DNA of 63,935 nt, taken from assembly GCF_021531915.1 (NCBI RefSeq), contig NZ_JAFBIV010000013.1, positions 1 to 63,935 on the forward strand, read 5' to 3'. The position numbers and the translations under genes are program-made. The first letter of the stretch is position 1; each line of letters opens with the position of its first letter. The notes beneath the pieces were generated by a model. That model was given only the letters and a program-made list of their open reading frames with translations. It was not told where the DNA came from and did not search any database. Below, one piece after another: positions 41,185-51,551 of the stretch. Source of the DNA: Oscillibacter valericigenes. GTDB lineage: Bacteria > Bacillota > Clostridia > Oscillospirales > Oscillospiraceae.

Positions 41185-42111
41185 TCAGAGCACCAGTGCC
41201 TCTTTCAGTGTCCGCAGGGAGCTGATGTGGCCCTCCAGCATTGGCAGGGTCAGGTCCTCCATCTCCAGGGACACGTCTCCGTCATAGCCGCACATACGGA
41301 CCACGGAGAAAAACTCCTTCCACCACTGGGCACCGTGGCCGGCCCCCACGGCCACATAGTTCCAGGCCCGCTGGCGAAACTGGTCGATGGGCTTGGTGTC
41401 CAGCATGCCGTTGGGACCGCACATCCGGCGCTCCGGTCGGGAATCCTTGCCGTGGATGTGGTAGATGGCATCCTCCTCTCCCAGCACCCGGGCGGCTTCC
41501 ATGGGGTCACCGCCCATCCAGAAGAGATGGGAGGGGTCCAGGTTCATGCCTACCATGGGGCCCACGGCCTCCCGCAGGCGCAGCAGCGTCTCCGGATTAT
41601 ATACCAACTGCATGGCGTGGTTCTCCAGGGCAATGCGGCGGATGCCGCAGTTTTCCGCCATCCGCACCAGCTCACGCCACTTGGGGATGGCCACCTCATT
41701 CCACTGGTAATCCAGGATGTCCTGGGTCTCCGGAGGCCAGGAGGTGGTGACCCACACCGGAGTCCTGTCGCCGGGGCACCCCGCGGGCAGACCGCTCATC
41801 ATAACGATCTTTTCTACCCCCAACTGCTCCGCCAGACGGAAGGTCTTTTCCGTGGCCTCCCACTCTTTTTCATAGGCCAGGGGGTTGCCGGAGCAGTTCA
41901 GGGCACAGAGTTCGATGTTCCGCCGCCGCAACTGGTCCATCCACCGCTGCCGGGCTGCTTCGGAGGACACCATCTCGTCCAGATCGATATGGGGTGCGCC
42001 GGACCAGTTTCCGGTGCCGATCTCCACGGCACGGACCCCCTGCTCCACGCAGAAATCCAGCATCTCCTCAAAAGGCATGTCCAGGGTGCAGGTCTTGATG
42101 GCAAGTTTCAT
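41185..42111 (-). CDS. Sugar-phosphate isomerase/epimerase (TIM barrel)
   Basis: The 308-residue protein belongs to the xylose-isomerase-like TIM barrel family (AP endonuclease 2 fold; IolE and relatives): LDMPFEEMLDFCVEQGVRAV, GIRRIALENHAMQ near 156-168, GPMVGMNLDPSHLFWMGGDP near 183-202, IYHIHGKDSRPE and GYDGDVSLEMED near the end. Metal ligands E, D/H and H are present in these motifs. The substrate cannot be told. It is a single gene, with no sugar transporter beside it. Confidence 0.88.
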   Translation of the reverse strand: MKLAIKTCTLDMPFEEMLDFCVEQGVRAVEIGTGNWSGAPHIDLDEMVSSEAARQRWMDQLRRRNIELCALNCSGNPLAYEKEWEATEKTFRLAEQLGVEKIVMMSGLPAGCPGDRTPVWVTTSWPPETQDILDYQWNEVAIPKWRELVRMAENCGIRRIALENHAMQLVYNPETLLRLREAVGPMVGMNLDPSHLFWMGGDPMEAARVLGEEDAIYHIHGKDSRPERRMCGPNGMLDTKPIDQFRQRAWNYVAVGAGHGAQWWKEFFSVVRMCGYDGDVSLEMEDLTLPMLEGHISSLRTLKEALVL

Positions 42112-42174
42112 GGGAAGGTCCCTCCTGTTTCATTCTGCTGCCATGATACCACAGAAGGAACCCTTCGTAAAGTG

Positions 42175-43182
42175 TCACAGTCCCAGCAGCCAGGAGGCCA
42201 GCCGGAAATAGGTCAGCAGGGAGACTGCGTCCACCAGAGTGGTGATAAAGGGGCTGGCCATCACCGCCGGGTCAAAGCCCAGCCGCCGTGCCAGAATGGG
42301 CAGAGAACAGCCGATCAGGTCCGCCAGCACCACGGTGACCGCCAGGGTCAGGCTGACGGTGGCCGCCACCCCCTGTCCCACACCGCTGAACACCAGCAGC
42401 CGCAGATAGTTCACCACCGCCAAGACCAGGGCGCACAGGGCCCCCGTCCGCAGCTCCTTCCACAGCACCCGGGGCCAGTTGGAAAAGCTGAGCTCACCCA
42501 GAGAAAGTCCCCGGATCACGGTCACGGAGGACTGACTGCCGCAGTTGCCGCCGGTATCCATCAGCATGGGGATAAAGGCCGTCAGGGCCACCTGAGCCGC
42601 CAGGGCGTCCTCAAAATGGGCGATGATGCCGCCGGTGAAGGCAGCGGAGATCATCAGCAACAGCAGCCAGGGGATACGGCTGAGGAACACCCGCACCACA
42701 GGGCTTTCCAGATAGGGTGTCTCCGACGGCATCATGGCCGCCATCCGCTCCATATCCTCCGTGGCCTCCTCCTGCAGGACCTCCATGGCATCGTCGGCCG
42801 TGACGACGCCCACCAGGCAGTTGTCTCCGTCCACCACCGGCAGCTCCAGCAGGTCGTACTCCTGCATCAGCTGGGCCGCCAGTTCCTGGTCATCCTCCGG
42901 CTGGAGGGTGATAAAGGGATGGGACATGGCGTCCTTCAAATGAACGCCGCCCCGGGTCGTCAGAAGCGCCCGCAGGCTCACCAGCCCCAACAGGGTGTAT
43001 TCCTCATCCACCACATAGCAGTGGTTCATCTGAGCATCCGGCAGTCCCACCTGCCGGATGCGCTCGATGGCCTCATTCACCCGGAAGTCCGGCGGCAGCA
43101 CCACTGGCTGCCGCATAATAGCGGCCACGGTGTCCCCGGTGACGGGGATGTTTTCACGGATCTCATCAAACGTCTTTTTCAT
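42175..43182 (-). CDS. mgtE: MgtE-type Mg2+ transporter lacking the N domain
   Basis: About 335 residues against about 450 for full MgtE. The protein starts directly at the linker to the CBS pair (TVAAIMRQPVVLP), has two CBS domains (about 20-140) and five membrane segments (about 165-335). The ion-site segment GFDPAVMASPFITTLVDAVS is intact; its Asp (D318) aligns with the selectivity Asp of Thermus MgtE. The superhelical N domain, which gates full-length MgtE, is absent. GAGGAGG precedes the ATG. It is regulated by the M-box in its leader, so it is a genuine Mg2+-responsive gene. Confidence 0.95.
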   Translation of the reverse strand: MKKTFDEIRENIPVTGDTVAAIMRQPVVLPPDFRVNEAIERIRQVGLPDAQMNHCYVVDEEYTLLGLVSLRALLTTRGGVHLKDAMSHPFITLQPEDDQELAAQLMQEYDLLELPVVDGDNCLVGVVTADDAMEVLQEEATEDMERMAAMMPSETPYLESPVVRVFLSRIPWLLLLMISAAFTGGIIAHFEDALAAQVALTAFIPMLMDTGGNCGSQSSVTVIRGLSLGELSFSNWPRVLWKELRTGALCALVLAVVNYLRLLVFSGVGQGVAATVSLTLAVTVVLADLIGCSLPILARRLGFDPAVMASPFITTLVDAVSLLTYFRLASWLLGL

Positions 43183-43372
43183 AGGTCTTACCTCCTCGTT
43201 TCCTTGTGAGCATTTGCTCCAATGGACAGGGAGGCCGGACAAAGCGCGCCTAACCGGGACAGACGCCGTGTCGTCTGTCCTGACGGCTGCTCCGGTCAGG
43301 GCTTTCTGATCTGTCTGGCCTTCGACTGCCGGCGTCCATCCTGTTCACCTCACTTTTTCAAAAAATCCACCG

Positions 43373-43592
43373 CAAAAAAAGCACGCGTCCCCGAATGGTG
43401 GACGCGTGCCTGACACGACTGTTCAGCTGCCACCGTTCGAGCTTTAGCTCCGCCGGGCGGTGAAATCGCATTAGGTCATGCCTTGCTTTCGACAAGCCCT
43501 GTTCAAACCATCGCGTGATGTCTCCATCACTTTGCGGCAGCGATCCATATCCCTGCGGTAGCCTTACCTACCGGACGCATATGCGGTTGTGC
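43373..43592 (-). ncRNA. M-box (ykoK-type) Mg2+ riboswitch with intrinsic terminator
   Basis: On the minus strand the leader contains AGGTAAGGCTACC, a GATATGGAT-CGCTGCC segment, the paired GTGATGGAGACATCAC, and the highly conserved GCTAAAGCTCGAACGGTGG. It is followed by a 10-bp terminator stem (43381-43390 with 43400-43409) and seven T. This is the layout of M-box sensors: Mg2+ binding favours the terminator and turns mgtE off. It sits between the promoter at 43597 and mgtE. Confidence 0.92.
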
Positions 43593-43596
43593 GATT

Positions 43597-43625
43597 ATTT
43601 TATCATTTCGGATTGGAACTGTCAA
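43597..43625 (-). promoter_or_regulatory. Predicted promoter of the M-box/mgtE unit
   Basis: On the minus strand TTGACA (43620-43625) and TAAAAT (43597-43602) are 17 bp apart. The -35 box overlaps the stop codon of the upstream AraC-type gene. Confidence 0.75.
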
Positions 43626-44596
43626 CCTTTTGTTGGAAAAACAGGCCGGATATACTTGAAATACTGCTTGGGATCATAATAAAAGTACATAAGTCTGCCG
43701 GGAGTCGTATCCAGGCAATAACCGGTATCGGAATAATCAAAGCCTGCCATGGCCCGTTCGATCTTCTCCTCCACGGTGCGGTTCTCCTGCTCATAGTCAA
43801 AGGGCCCGTGCTCAAAGACGATATACTCCCCCTCGGGGACCTCCATCAGCCGCAGCGGAGCCGGCACCTCTCCCCAGTAATCCGCCGGGAGCCGGACACC
43901 CCAGCACTCCGTGCGGGGAATGCCCCAGTCGCAGAGCCTGCCCTCCGGGTCGTTTCGGTAGGCCATGATCTGGCCGCTGCCGCAGTTGACCTCGCTGCCG
44001 CCGGTATCGTCCAGCTTGCCCTTGATGCTGTCCAGCAGGCCGCAGACTGTCTCATAGTCCTGTCCCGGGATAAGATTCTGCTTCTGCCAGAAATCCCAGT
44101 ATCCGTTGCTCTCCCGGTTCTCAACATACAGGAATTTGTGCGCCGGGATGGTGATGAAATAAATATTGATGCCATCTGTGGAGCTTACCATGCCGATCTC
44201 TCCCCATCCTAAAAAATAGCGGTCAAAGGGGTTGAGCTTTGTACGAAGGACGACAGGCTTCGGTTCCTTCCGGTATGCACTGGGCGTAACGCCGTAGGCG
44301 TCTTTGAAGGCCCGGGTAAACGCCTCGTGGGAGGAAAAGCCATAGTCAAGTGCAATGTCCAGAAAGCTCTTTTCGCTGTCCCGCACTTCCTTCAAGGCAA
44401 AGGCGAGTCTCCGGCTGCGCAGGTAATCCCGCAGCGGCATTCCCGATATTTCCCTGAATTTCCGTGTGGTGTAAAACTCGGAGTATCCCAGTCTGCCGGA
44501 AAGTGCCCGCAGTGTCAGCGCCTCGTCATCCCGTGCCTTGATGCAGCGGTCGATCTCATCCACGATGCTCTGGATCTGCTGCTCCCATTCGTACAT
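43622..44596 (-). CDS. AraC-type regulator with GyrI-like effector domain
   Basis: About 324 residues. The N-terminal 115 residues are two AraC helix-turn-helix units (LRALSGRLGYSEFYTTRKFR; FLDIALDYGFSSHEAFTRAF; KDAYGVTPSAYRK). The C-terminal half is GyrI/effector-binding-like (LPADYWGEVPAPLRLMEVPE; EYIVFEHGPFDYEQEN). This order is that of the SoxS/Rob-like and BmrR-type small-molecule sensors. The ligand is unknown and no efflux pump is adjacent. Confidence 0.92.
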   Translation of the reverse strand: MYEWEQQIQSIVDEIDRCIKARDDEALTLRALSGRLGYSEFYTTRKFREISGMPLRDYLRSRRLAFALKEVRDSEKSFLDIALDYGFSSHEAFTRAFKDAYGVTPSAYRKEPKPVVLRTKLNPFDRYFLGWGEIGMVSSTDGINIYFITIPAHKFLYVENRESNGYWDFWQKQNLIPGQDYETVCGLLDSIKGKLDDTGGSEVNCGSGQIMAYRNDPEGRLCDWGIPRTECWGVRLPADYWGEVPAPLRLMEVPEGEYIVFEHGPFDYEQENRTVEEKIERAMAGFDYSDTGYCLDTTPGRLMYFYYDPKQYFKYIRPVFPTKG

Positions 44597-44678
44597 CTCA
44601 GTTCCCTCCTTTCAGCACTATTATAAAGGAATCGGCGTGTTTCCGCTTGATTTGACTTGCTGTGATGCGGATCACTCC

Positions 44679-44786
44679 TCAAAAGCGGCGATCTCCGTCA
44701 GGAACGCCCTGCCGTATCGGCCGGCCCTGGCCGCCCCGGAACCCATCATAGCCGAAATAGGTTTTCAGAACTTCTTCCTTTGTCAT
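44679..44786 (-). pseudogene. RecQ helicase, N-terminal remnant
   Basis: The frame starts with ATG at 44786 behind a good AAGGAG. The first 20 residues, MTKEEVLKTYFGYDGFRGGQ, match the conserved start of RecQ helicases (KEEVLKxYFGYDxFRxGQ). Then the similarity ends and a stop follows after 35 codons. The rest of recQ, more than 500 codons, is missing. It looks like the scar of a deletion that kept the start region. Confidence 0.65.
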
Positions 44787-44896
44787 GGATGGTTCTCCTT
44801 TTCTTCGCTGCGTCCATCATATCACACCCTGTCCCTGATGTCTCCGCCGTTTTGCTCATTGTTTGGATATCCCCGCTTTTCTCCCTTGGAACGGAA

Positions 44897-44931
44897 AAAC
44901 GGGGAGAGGACTTCTTCCCCTCCCCGTTTCA
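44897..44931 (-). terminator. Terminator of the PRK06851-type gene
   Basis: The stem AAACGGGGAG/CTCCCCGTTT with an imperfect inner extension has Ts on the minus side and lies about 15 nt after the stop codon. Confidence 0.75.
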
Positions 44932-44946
44932 AATCTCAATATGTTC

Positions 44947-46014
44947 TTATCCCATCCAGCTCAGAAGCCGCCCTGCCTCCATGGCCGCCAGAGCCCGGAC
45001 ACCCTCAAAGTCCACATAGGGATTGTAGACTGCCTCCAGCTTGTCGTGACTGGCCTTGGCGTCCTTCAGGGACACCACCGCCTCCTGCCGCAGCAATGCT
45101 GTCATCCGGGTCTGGAACCGCAAGCGGGCCTTGCCCTCCGGGTCTGCCATGGCGTCCAACCGGATGCGGCGGAATGGCTTTTTCCCGTAGTCCATCCCCG
45201 GCCGGGAGGTGACGAAGGCCAGCTCCAGTCCCGGCACCAGCAGGTGCTCCATACGGGACGGGTCCTCTGGCGCCATGCAGGCGATGGTATCCCAGCCGTT
45301 GTCCACCGCCACCCGGTGGAGCCGGGCCAGACTCTCCCCTGCCAGCTCCCAGCTGTCCGTGAACTCGTAAACCTTGGAACACAGCGTATCCACACTGTCA
45401 AACCGCCAGAGATACCCCTTGTGGGTGATACTGCCCAGAAACCGCTTCGTGGTCCTACCCTGCTCCCGGCCTTTGGCTCGCAGTTCCCGCTGGAGGATAC
45501 CCTCCACCCGTCGGTCCATCCGGTCCCCGCCAAAGGTCTTCCCTGCCGCCGCAACGGTGTCTAACTCCACCTGCCGCGCCGCTTTCAGGCAGCGATAGGC
45601 CCGTGCGTAGGCTGCCTGATATTCGTGGGTGTGGGCCTTCACCGCCTCCGCATCTCGTTTGGCTGCCATCAGGTCGTAAAACCGCCCCAGATCCACATAC
45701 CGGTCCACCGCCGCCGGATACTTGGGCTCAATCACATGGGGACTGGTGCCGTCCGCGATGGCGCATTTCAGTTCCGGCAGCACCACGCCGTCCAGGGAAT
45801 CCGGGTCGCCGGAACACCACAGATACTCCACCTTTGCCCCCGCCTGCTCCATGGTGCGGCCGATCTCCCGCATAAAAGTATTCTTCCCCACCCCGGGGCC
45901 ACCTTTCAATACCATAAAATCGTATGTATCTTCCAGTTCCAGGATTTCCCCAAAGAGGTTCTGGAAGCCCTCGCCGCTGTTGGCGCCCACAAAAAAGTTT
46001 GTCACCTGTGCCAT
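44947..46014 (-). CDS. P-loop ATPase of the PRK06851 type
   Basis: About 355 residues. It begins MAQVTNFFVGANSGEGFQNL, has KGGPGVGKNTFM with the P-loop GGPGVGKNT at 38-46, then LWCSGDPDSLDGVVLPELKC and IADGTSPHVIEPKYPAAVDR. This pattern is that of the PRK06851 family in Firmicutes, whose function is unknown. Two half-domains of similar build are suggested by a later P-loop-like region (FLGSITHKGYLWRFDSVDTL), but that copy has no Walker motif. GGAGGAG precedes the ATG at 46014. In the first P-loop the usual Ser is Asn (GKNT). Confidence 0.82.
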   Translation of the reverse strand: MAQVTNFFVGANSGEGFQNLFGEILELEDTYDFMVLKGGPGVGKNTFMREIGRTMEQAGAKVEYLWCSGDPDSLDGVVLPELKCAIADGTSPHVIEPKYPAAVDRYVDLGRFYDLMAAKRDAEAVKAHTHEYQAAYARAYRCLKAARQVELDTVAAAGKTFGGDRMDRRVEGILQRELRAKGREQGRTTKRFLGSITHKGYLWRFDSVDTLCSKVYEFTDSWELAGESLARLHRVAVDNGWDTIACMAPEDPSRMEHLLVPGLELAFVTSRPGMDYGKKPFRRIRLDAMADPEGKARLRFQTRMTALLRQEAVVSLKDAKASHDKLEAVYNPYVDFEGVRALAAMEAGRLLSWMG

Positions 46015-46173
46015 AGCCGTCTCCTCCATTGCTGATTTCATTTTCAGGCTATGCGGCCATACCTTGGCCTGACAGTCGTTTCTTCCCACTTTTTCAAAAT
46101 TTCTGAGATTCCTGATGCAATCCGCGCAGGTCTCTGTTATAATAGGTACACCATTCCAAACAAGGAGCCCTTC

Positions 46174-47253
46174 ATGGACCATTCATACGAACCTATCCTC
46201 AGCGACGAGGAACGGGCCCGTCGCCGGGCCCAGCGTGCTGCAGCCCGGAAAAAGAAACAGCAGGCCCGTCGCCGACGCCTGCTTCTTCAAACCGCTCCCT
46301 TTCTTCTTCTGGCCGTCATTCTGGCGGTCTTTCTCCTGCGAAACGCCCAGCATCCCAAGGAGGAGTCTGCGCCCGAGGCCCCCGCTGTGGCCCCTGCCGT
46401 GATGCCGGATGTCCAGGAGGAACCGGAGGAGCCCGTTGTCTACACCATTTCCGCCACGGCGGACACCGTCCAACTGGACGATACCCTTCCTAGCGCCTAC
46501 GCCGTGGTGGTAGACCGAGCCAGCGGCAGAATCCTGGCGGAAAAAAGTTCCGAGACGGTTATCAGCCCTGCCTCCATGACCAAGATCCTGACTCTGCTGG
46601 TGGCGGCTGAAAACCTAAAAAGCCTGGAGGACACCGTCACCATCACCATTGATATCACGGACTACTGCTACGTCAACGACTGCAGTGTGGTGGGTTACGA
46701 TGTGGGCGAAACGGCCACGGTGCGGGAACTGCTGTACGGCACCATTCTCTCCTCCGGCGCCGACGCGGCTCTGGGGCTTGCCACCTATGTGGCCGGGTCC
46801 CAGGAGGCCTTTGTGGAGCTGATGAACGCAAAGCTGGAGGAACTGGGGCTTTCTGAAACGGCCCACTTCACCAACTGCGTGGGGCTGTACGACCCTGACC
46901 ACCACTGCACCGTCCGGGACATGGCGATCATCTTAAGCGCTGCTATGGACAATGAACTGTGCCGGGAGGTTCTGTCCGCTCACACCTATGAGACCACCCC
47001 CACGGAGCAGCATCCGGAAGGCCAGGTCCTCTCCAACTGGTTCCTGCGGAAGATCGAAGATCACGACACGGAGCAGGCTGTCCGGGCCGTGGGTGCCAAG
47101 ACGGGCTTCGTGGTCCAGTCCGGCTCCTGCGCCGCCAGCTGGGGCGAGGACAGCGCAGGCAGAGAATTCATCTGCGTCACCGGCAATGCGTACAGTGCAT
47201 GGCGGGCCATTTACGACCATGTGGAGCTATATAAAAACTACTGTGGATATTAA
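46174..47253 (+). CDS. D-alanyl-D-alanine carboxypeptidase (DacF-like PBP)
   Basis: About 359 residues: a short basic cytoplasmic tail, one membrane segment at about 39-55, a Pro/Glu-rich linker and a serine peptidase domain. The active-site SMTK has S134 and K137, and KTG is at 309-311. The second motif, normally SxN, reads S194-G195-A196, which is seen in several gut clostridial homologues. It trims stem peptides of peptidoglycan. A TATAAT at 46140-46145 is a possible -10 box. AAGGAG precedes the ATG. Confidence 0.88.
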   Translation: MDHSYEPILSDEERARRRAQRAAARKKKQQARRRRLLLQTAPFLLLAVILAVFLLRNAQHPKEESAPEAPAVAPAVMPDVQEEPEEPVVYTISATADTVQLDDTLPSAYAVVVDRASGRILAEKSSETVISPASMTKILTLLVAAENLKSLEDTVTITIDITDYCYVNDCSVVGYDVGETATVRELLYGTILSSGADAALGLATYVAGSQEAFVELMNAKLEELGLSETAHFTNCVGLYDPDHHCTVRDMAIILSAAMDNELCREVLSAHTYETTPTEQHPEGQVLSNWFLRKIEDHDTEQAVRAVGAKTGFVVQSGSCAASWGEDSAGREFICVTGNAYSAWRAIYDHVELYKNYCGY

Positions 47254-47289
47254 AAAGTCGTCCCCAACGGGGACGACTTTTTAATATCC
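47245..47289. terminator. Long perfect inverted repeat, bidirectional terminator
   Basis: A 21-bp perfect stem (47245-47265 with 47269-47289, loop AAC) includes the carboxypeptidase stop codon. A and T runs at the base of the GC core allow termination in both directions. Confidence 0.85.
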
Positions 47290-47332
47290 GCATTCTCAGT
47301 TCTCGCTCTCTGGCCCGCCTTCGTCAGCTGCT

Positions 47333-48154
47333 TCACAGGAAGACTTCGTTCTCCTTCGAGTCCATGAAGCTCATCTCCAGCATCTTCACATGAGACAGAA
47401 AAGCCTCGTCATCAAAGTATTTGGCACCCTTGGTACACTTGCGGACGCACCGCTGGCACTTGATGCAGGTTCCGGGGACATTGGATACATCCGCCGGGTC
47501 AATAGCCCCCATGGGACACAGCCGAGCGCAGGCACCGCAATTGGTGCACTTGCGCAGGTCGGTCCTTGGCTTGGCTTTCAGGAACTTGGCTGGCTGGCCG
47601 TCGGTGCCCTTGGGGATGTAATAGGGTGCCTCCGGATCTCCGGGGACCTGAACCGGCGCCGGAATATCTGTGAAGCTTTTTACCTTGTCAGAAGCTCGTT
47701 TGGCAAAGCTTTTCATCTCAAACTCGTCGCTCCAGCCAGGACGGCCATAGGCCAGCTCATCGGTGAAGGCGTGGCGGCCCACAAAGGCCCCCGCAGCCAC
47801 GGTATGGAACCCGTCCCCCTCCAGAACGGCACACAACTCCGCCAGAGAATTGTCGTAAGCCCGGTTGCCAAAGGTCACTGCCGCCACCGCCAGAGCGCCG
47901 TTCCCCCACAGCTTCTCCCGGAAGTCGGGCAAAATTTTGTTAGGCAGCTTCCCGGCATAGGTTGGCGAACCCACCACAACTAAATCAGTCTCTGTAAAGG
48001 TATATACCTGTTCACGCTCCACAGGTCTGGTAAAGGCGATCTGCTCCAGCGGCACGCCCAGAGCCGCCGCCAGTTCCTTTCCCAGCAGGGTCACTACCCG
48101 GTCCGTATTGCCGGTGGCGCTGAAGCAGAGGGTCCAGACTTTTTCGATCTTCAT
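47333..48154 (-). CDS. EFR1-family flavodoxin/ferredoxin fusion
   Basis: The 273-residue protein has an N-terminal flavodoxin-like domain (LCFSATGNTDRVVTLLGKEL; VVVGSPTYAGKLPNKILP) and a C-terminal two-cluster ferredoxin with CTNCGACARLCP and CIKCQRCVRKC. This architecture is the EFR1 family, thought to move electrons between flavin and ferredoxin pools. The downstream partner is unknown. Its start is 82 nt before the facing terminator of the small Cys protein gene. Confidence 0.92.
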   Translation of the reverse strand: MKIEKVWTLCFSATGNTDRVVTLLGKELAAALGVPLEQIAFTRPVEREQVYTFTETDLVVVGSPTYAGKLPNKILPDFREKLWGNGALAVAAVTFGNRAYDNSLAELCAVLEGDGFHTVAAGAFVGRHAFTDELAYGRPGWSDEFEMKSFAKRASDKVKSFTDIPAPVQVPGDPEAPYYIPKGTDGQPAKFLKAKPRTDLRKCTNCGACARLCPMGAIDPADVSNVPGTCIKCQRCVRKCTKGAKYFDDEAFLSHVKMLEMSFMDSKENEVFL

Positions 48155-48239
48155 ACGATACTCCTTTCGTAACGCAGCGGGGCGGTCCCGGCCGCCAGGA
48201 GACGGCCAGAGACCGCCCCACAGGGATGTCTTTGGTGTA

Positions 48240-48452
48240 TTACAGGGAAAAGTCCTCGTCCTTTAGCTTTCCGGTGTCCAGTGCAGCGGGACGGGGCGGC
48301 ACCCGCTTCAGCGGGTCGTACTTGAAGGCCCGGCAATGGTCCTCCATGGGGACGATGCCCCGCTTCACGCAGGCCACCTCCCGCTCGTTGATCTGCTGGC
48401 CCCGCTGGCAGTAGGCGCAGCGGGGGTCCATATCCTTGCGAAACAGTTTCAC
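48240..48452 (-). CDS. Small conserved protein with four cysteines
   Basis: The 70-residue protein starts MKLFRKDMDPRCAYCQRGQQ with C12 and C15, and has further Cys at 28 and 40 (ACVKRG; DHCRAF). C-x2-C-x12-C-x11-C may bind one metal, like a zinc ribbon. The tail YDPLKRVPPRPAALDTGKL resembles short hypothetical proteins of Oscillospiraceae. The function is unknown. It lies just downstream of clpE (19 nt from the clpE stop) on the same strand, so it may be co-transcribed. Confidence 0.7.
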   Translation of the reverse strand: MKLFRKDMDPRCAYCQRGQQINEREVACVKRGIVPMEDHCRAFKYDPLKRVPPRPAALDTGKLKDEDFSL

Positions 48453-48470
48453 GGTTCCCCCTCCATTCCC

Positions 48471-50786
<2,316 letters not shown>

Positions 50787-50798
50787 ATACCTCCATCG

Positions 50799-51494
50799 TT
50801 AATGAAGAAACGACAACAGGCTCAAAGGCGTGTTGGTCGTGAATATCCGTAAAATATGGGCCTCTGCCAGGGTCTCCGTCTCAAAGGAGATTCCCAGCCG
50901 CCGGGCTGCCCAGACTGCCAGGAACAGCACCAGGGCGCCCTCCACCAGGCCCAGGGCACCGCCGCCCAGGGTATTGATACCATGGAGCAGCGGCAACTTC
51001 ATGACCAGGTCCATGGCCCCCACCAGCACATGCAGCATCAGCAGCAACAGCAGGAAGGACAGAATGAACAGAACGCCGTAGGCAACGGAGCCCACCATGC
51101 TCTCCACCACCGCAGAGACGATAGAGGCGCCGGTGTCCCGGATGCGTTCTTCCGCCTGATCCGCCAGGGAACTCCGCACATCCTCGTCCAGACCCAGCAG
51201 GGCCAGCAAATCCTCCACCCGGGGCTCCTCCCCGGTTTCTTCCTCCGGAGCACTGCCGGTCTGGACCGCCATGGCCTCCTCCACCCGGCTGGTGATGTGC
51301 TTTTGGATGACGGGTGCCGCCAGCCTGGCAGCGGGACCCGAAAAGGTGGCGGCAATCATTCCCGCGCCCACCAGGGCCACGATCACCATGACCAATCCGG
51401 CCAGGGCACGGACCAGGCCCTGCCTGGCGCCCCAAATGACAAATGCCAGCAGGACCACCACCACGATGGCATCTATTATAACAGCTGTTGTCAC
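50799..51494 (-). CDS. CvpA family membrane protein
   Basis: The 231-residue protein has four to five hydrophobic segments. The N-terminal AIVVVVLLAFVIWGARQGLV plus the GLVMVIVALVGAGMIAA segment, and the C-terminal GINTLGGGALGLVEGALVLF, are CvpA hallmarks. The central part holds a poorly conserved acidic stretch. CvpA proteins are linked to envelope stress, colicin V and purine-gene context, without a settled role. The start is GTG at 51494. It ends 13 nt before the clpE start. Confidence 0.85.
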   Translation of the reverse strand: MTTAVIIDAIVVVVLLAFVIWGARQGLVRALAGLVMVIVALVGAGMIAATFSGPAARLAAPVIQKHITSRVEEAMAVQTGSAPEEETGEEPRVEDLLALLGLDEDVRSSLADQAEERIRDTGASIVSAVVESMVGSVAYGVLFILSFLLLLLMLHVLVGAMDLVMKLPLLHGINTLGGGALGLVEGALVLFLAVWAARRLGISFETETLAEAHILRIFTTNTPLSLLSFLH

Positions 51495-51551
51495 GATTTC
51501 CTACCTTTCTGCCTGTAAACGTTTTATGAATTTCCCTGTAACTTCTGCCGT

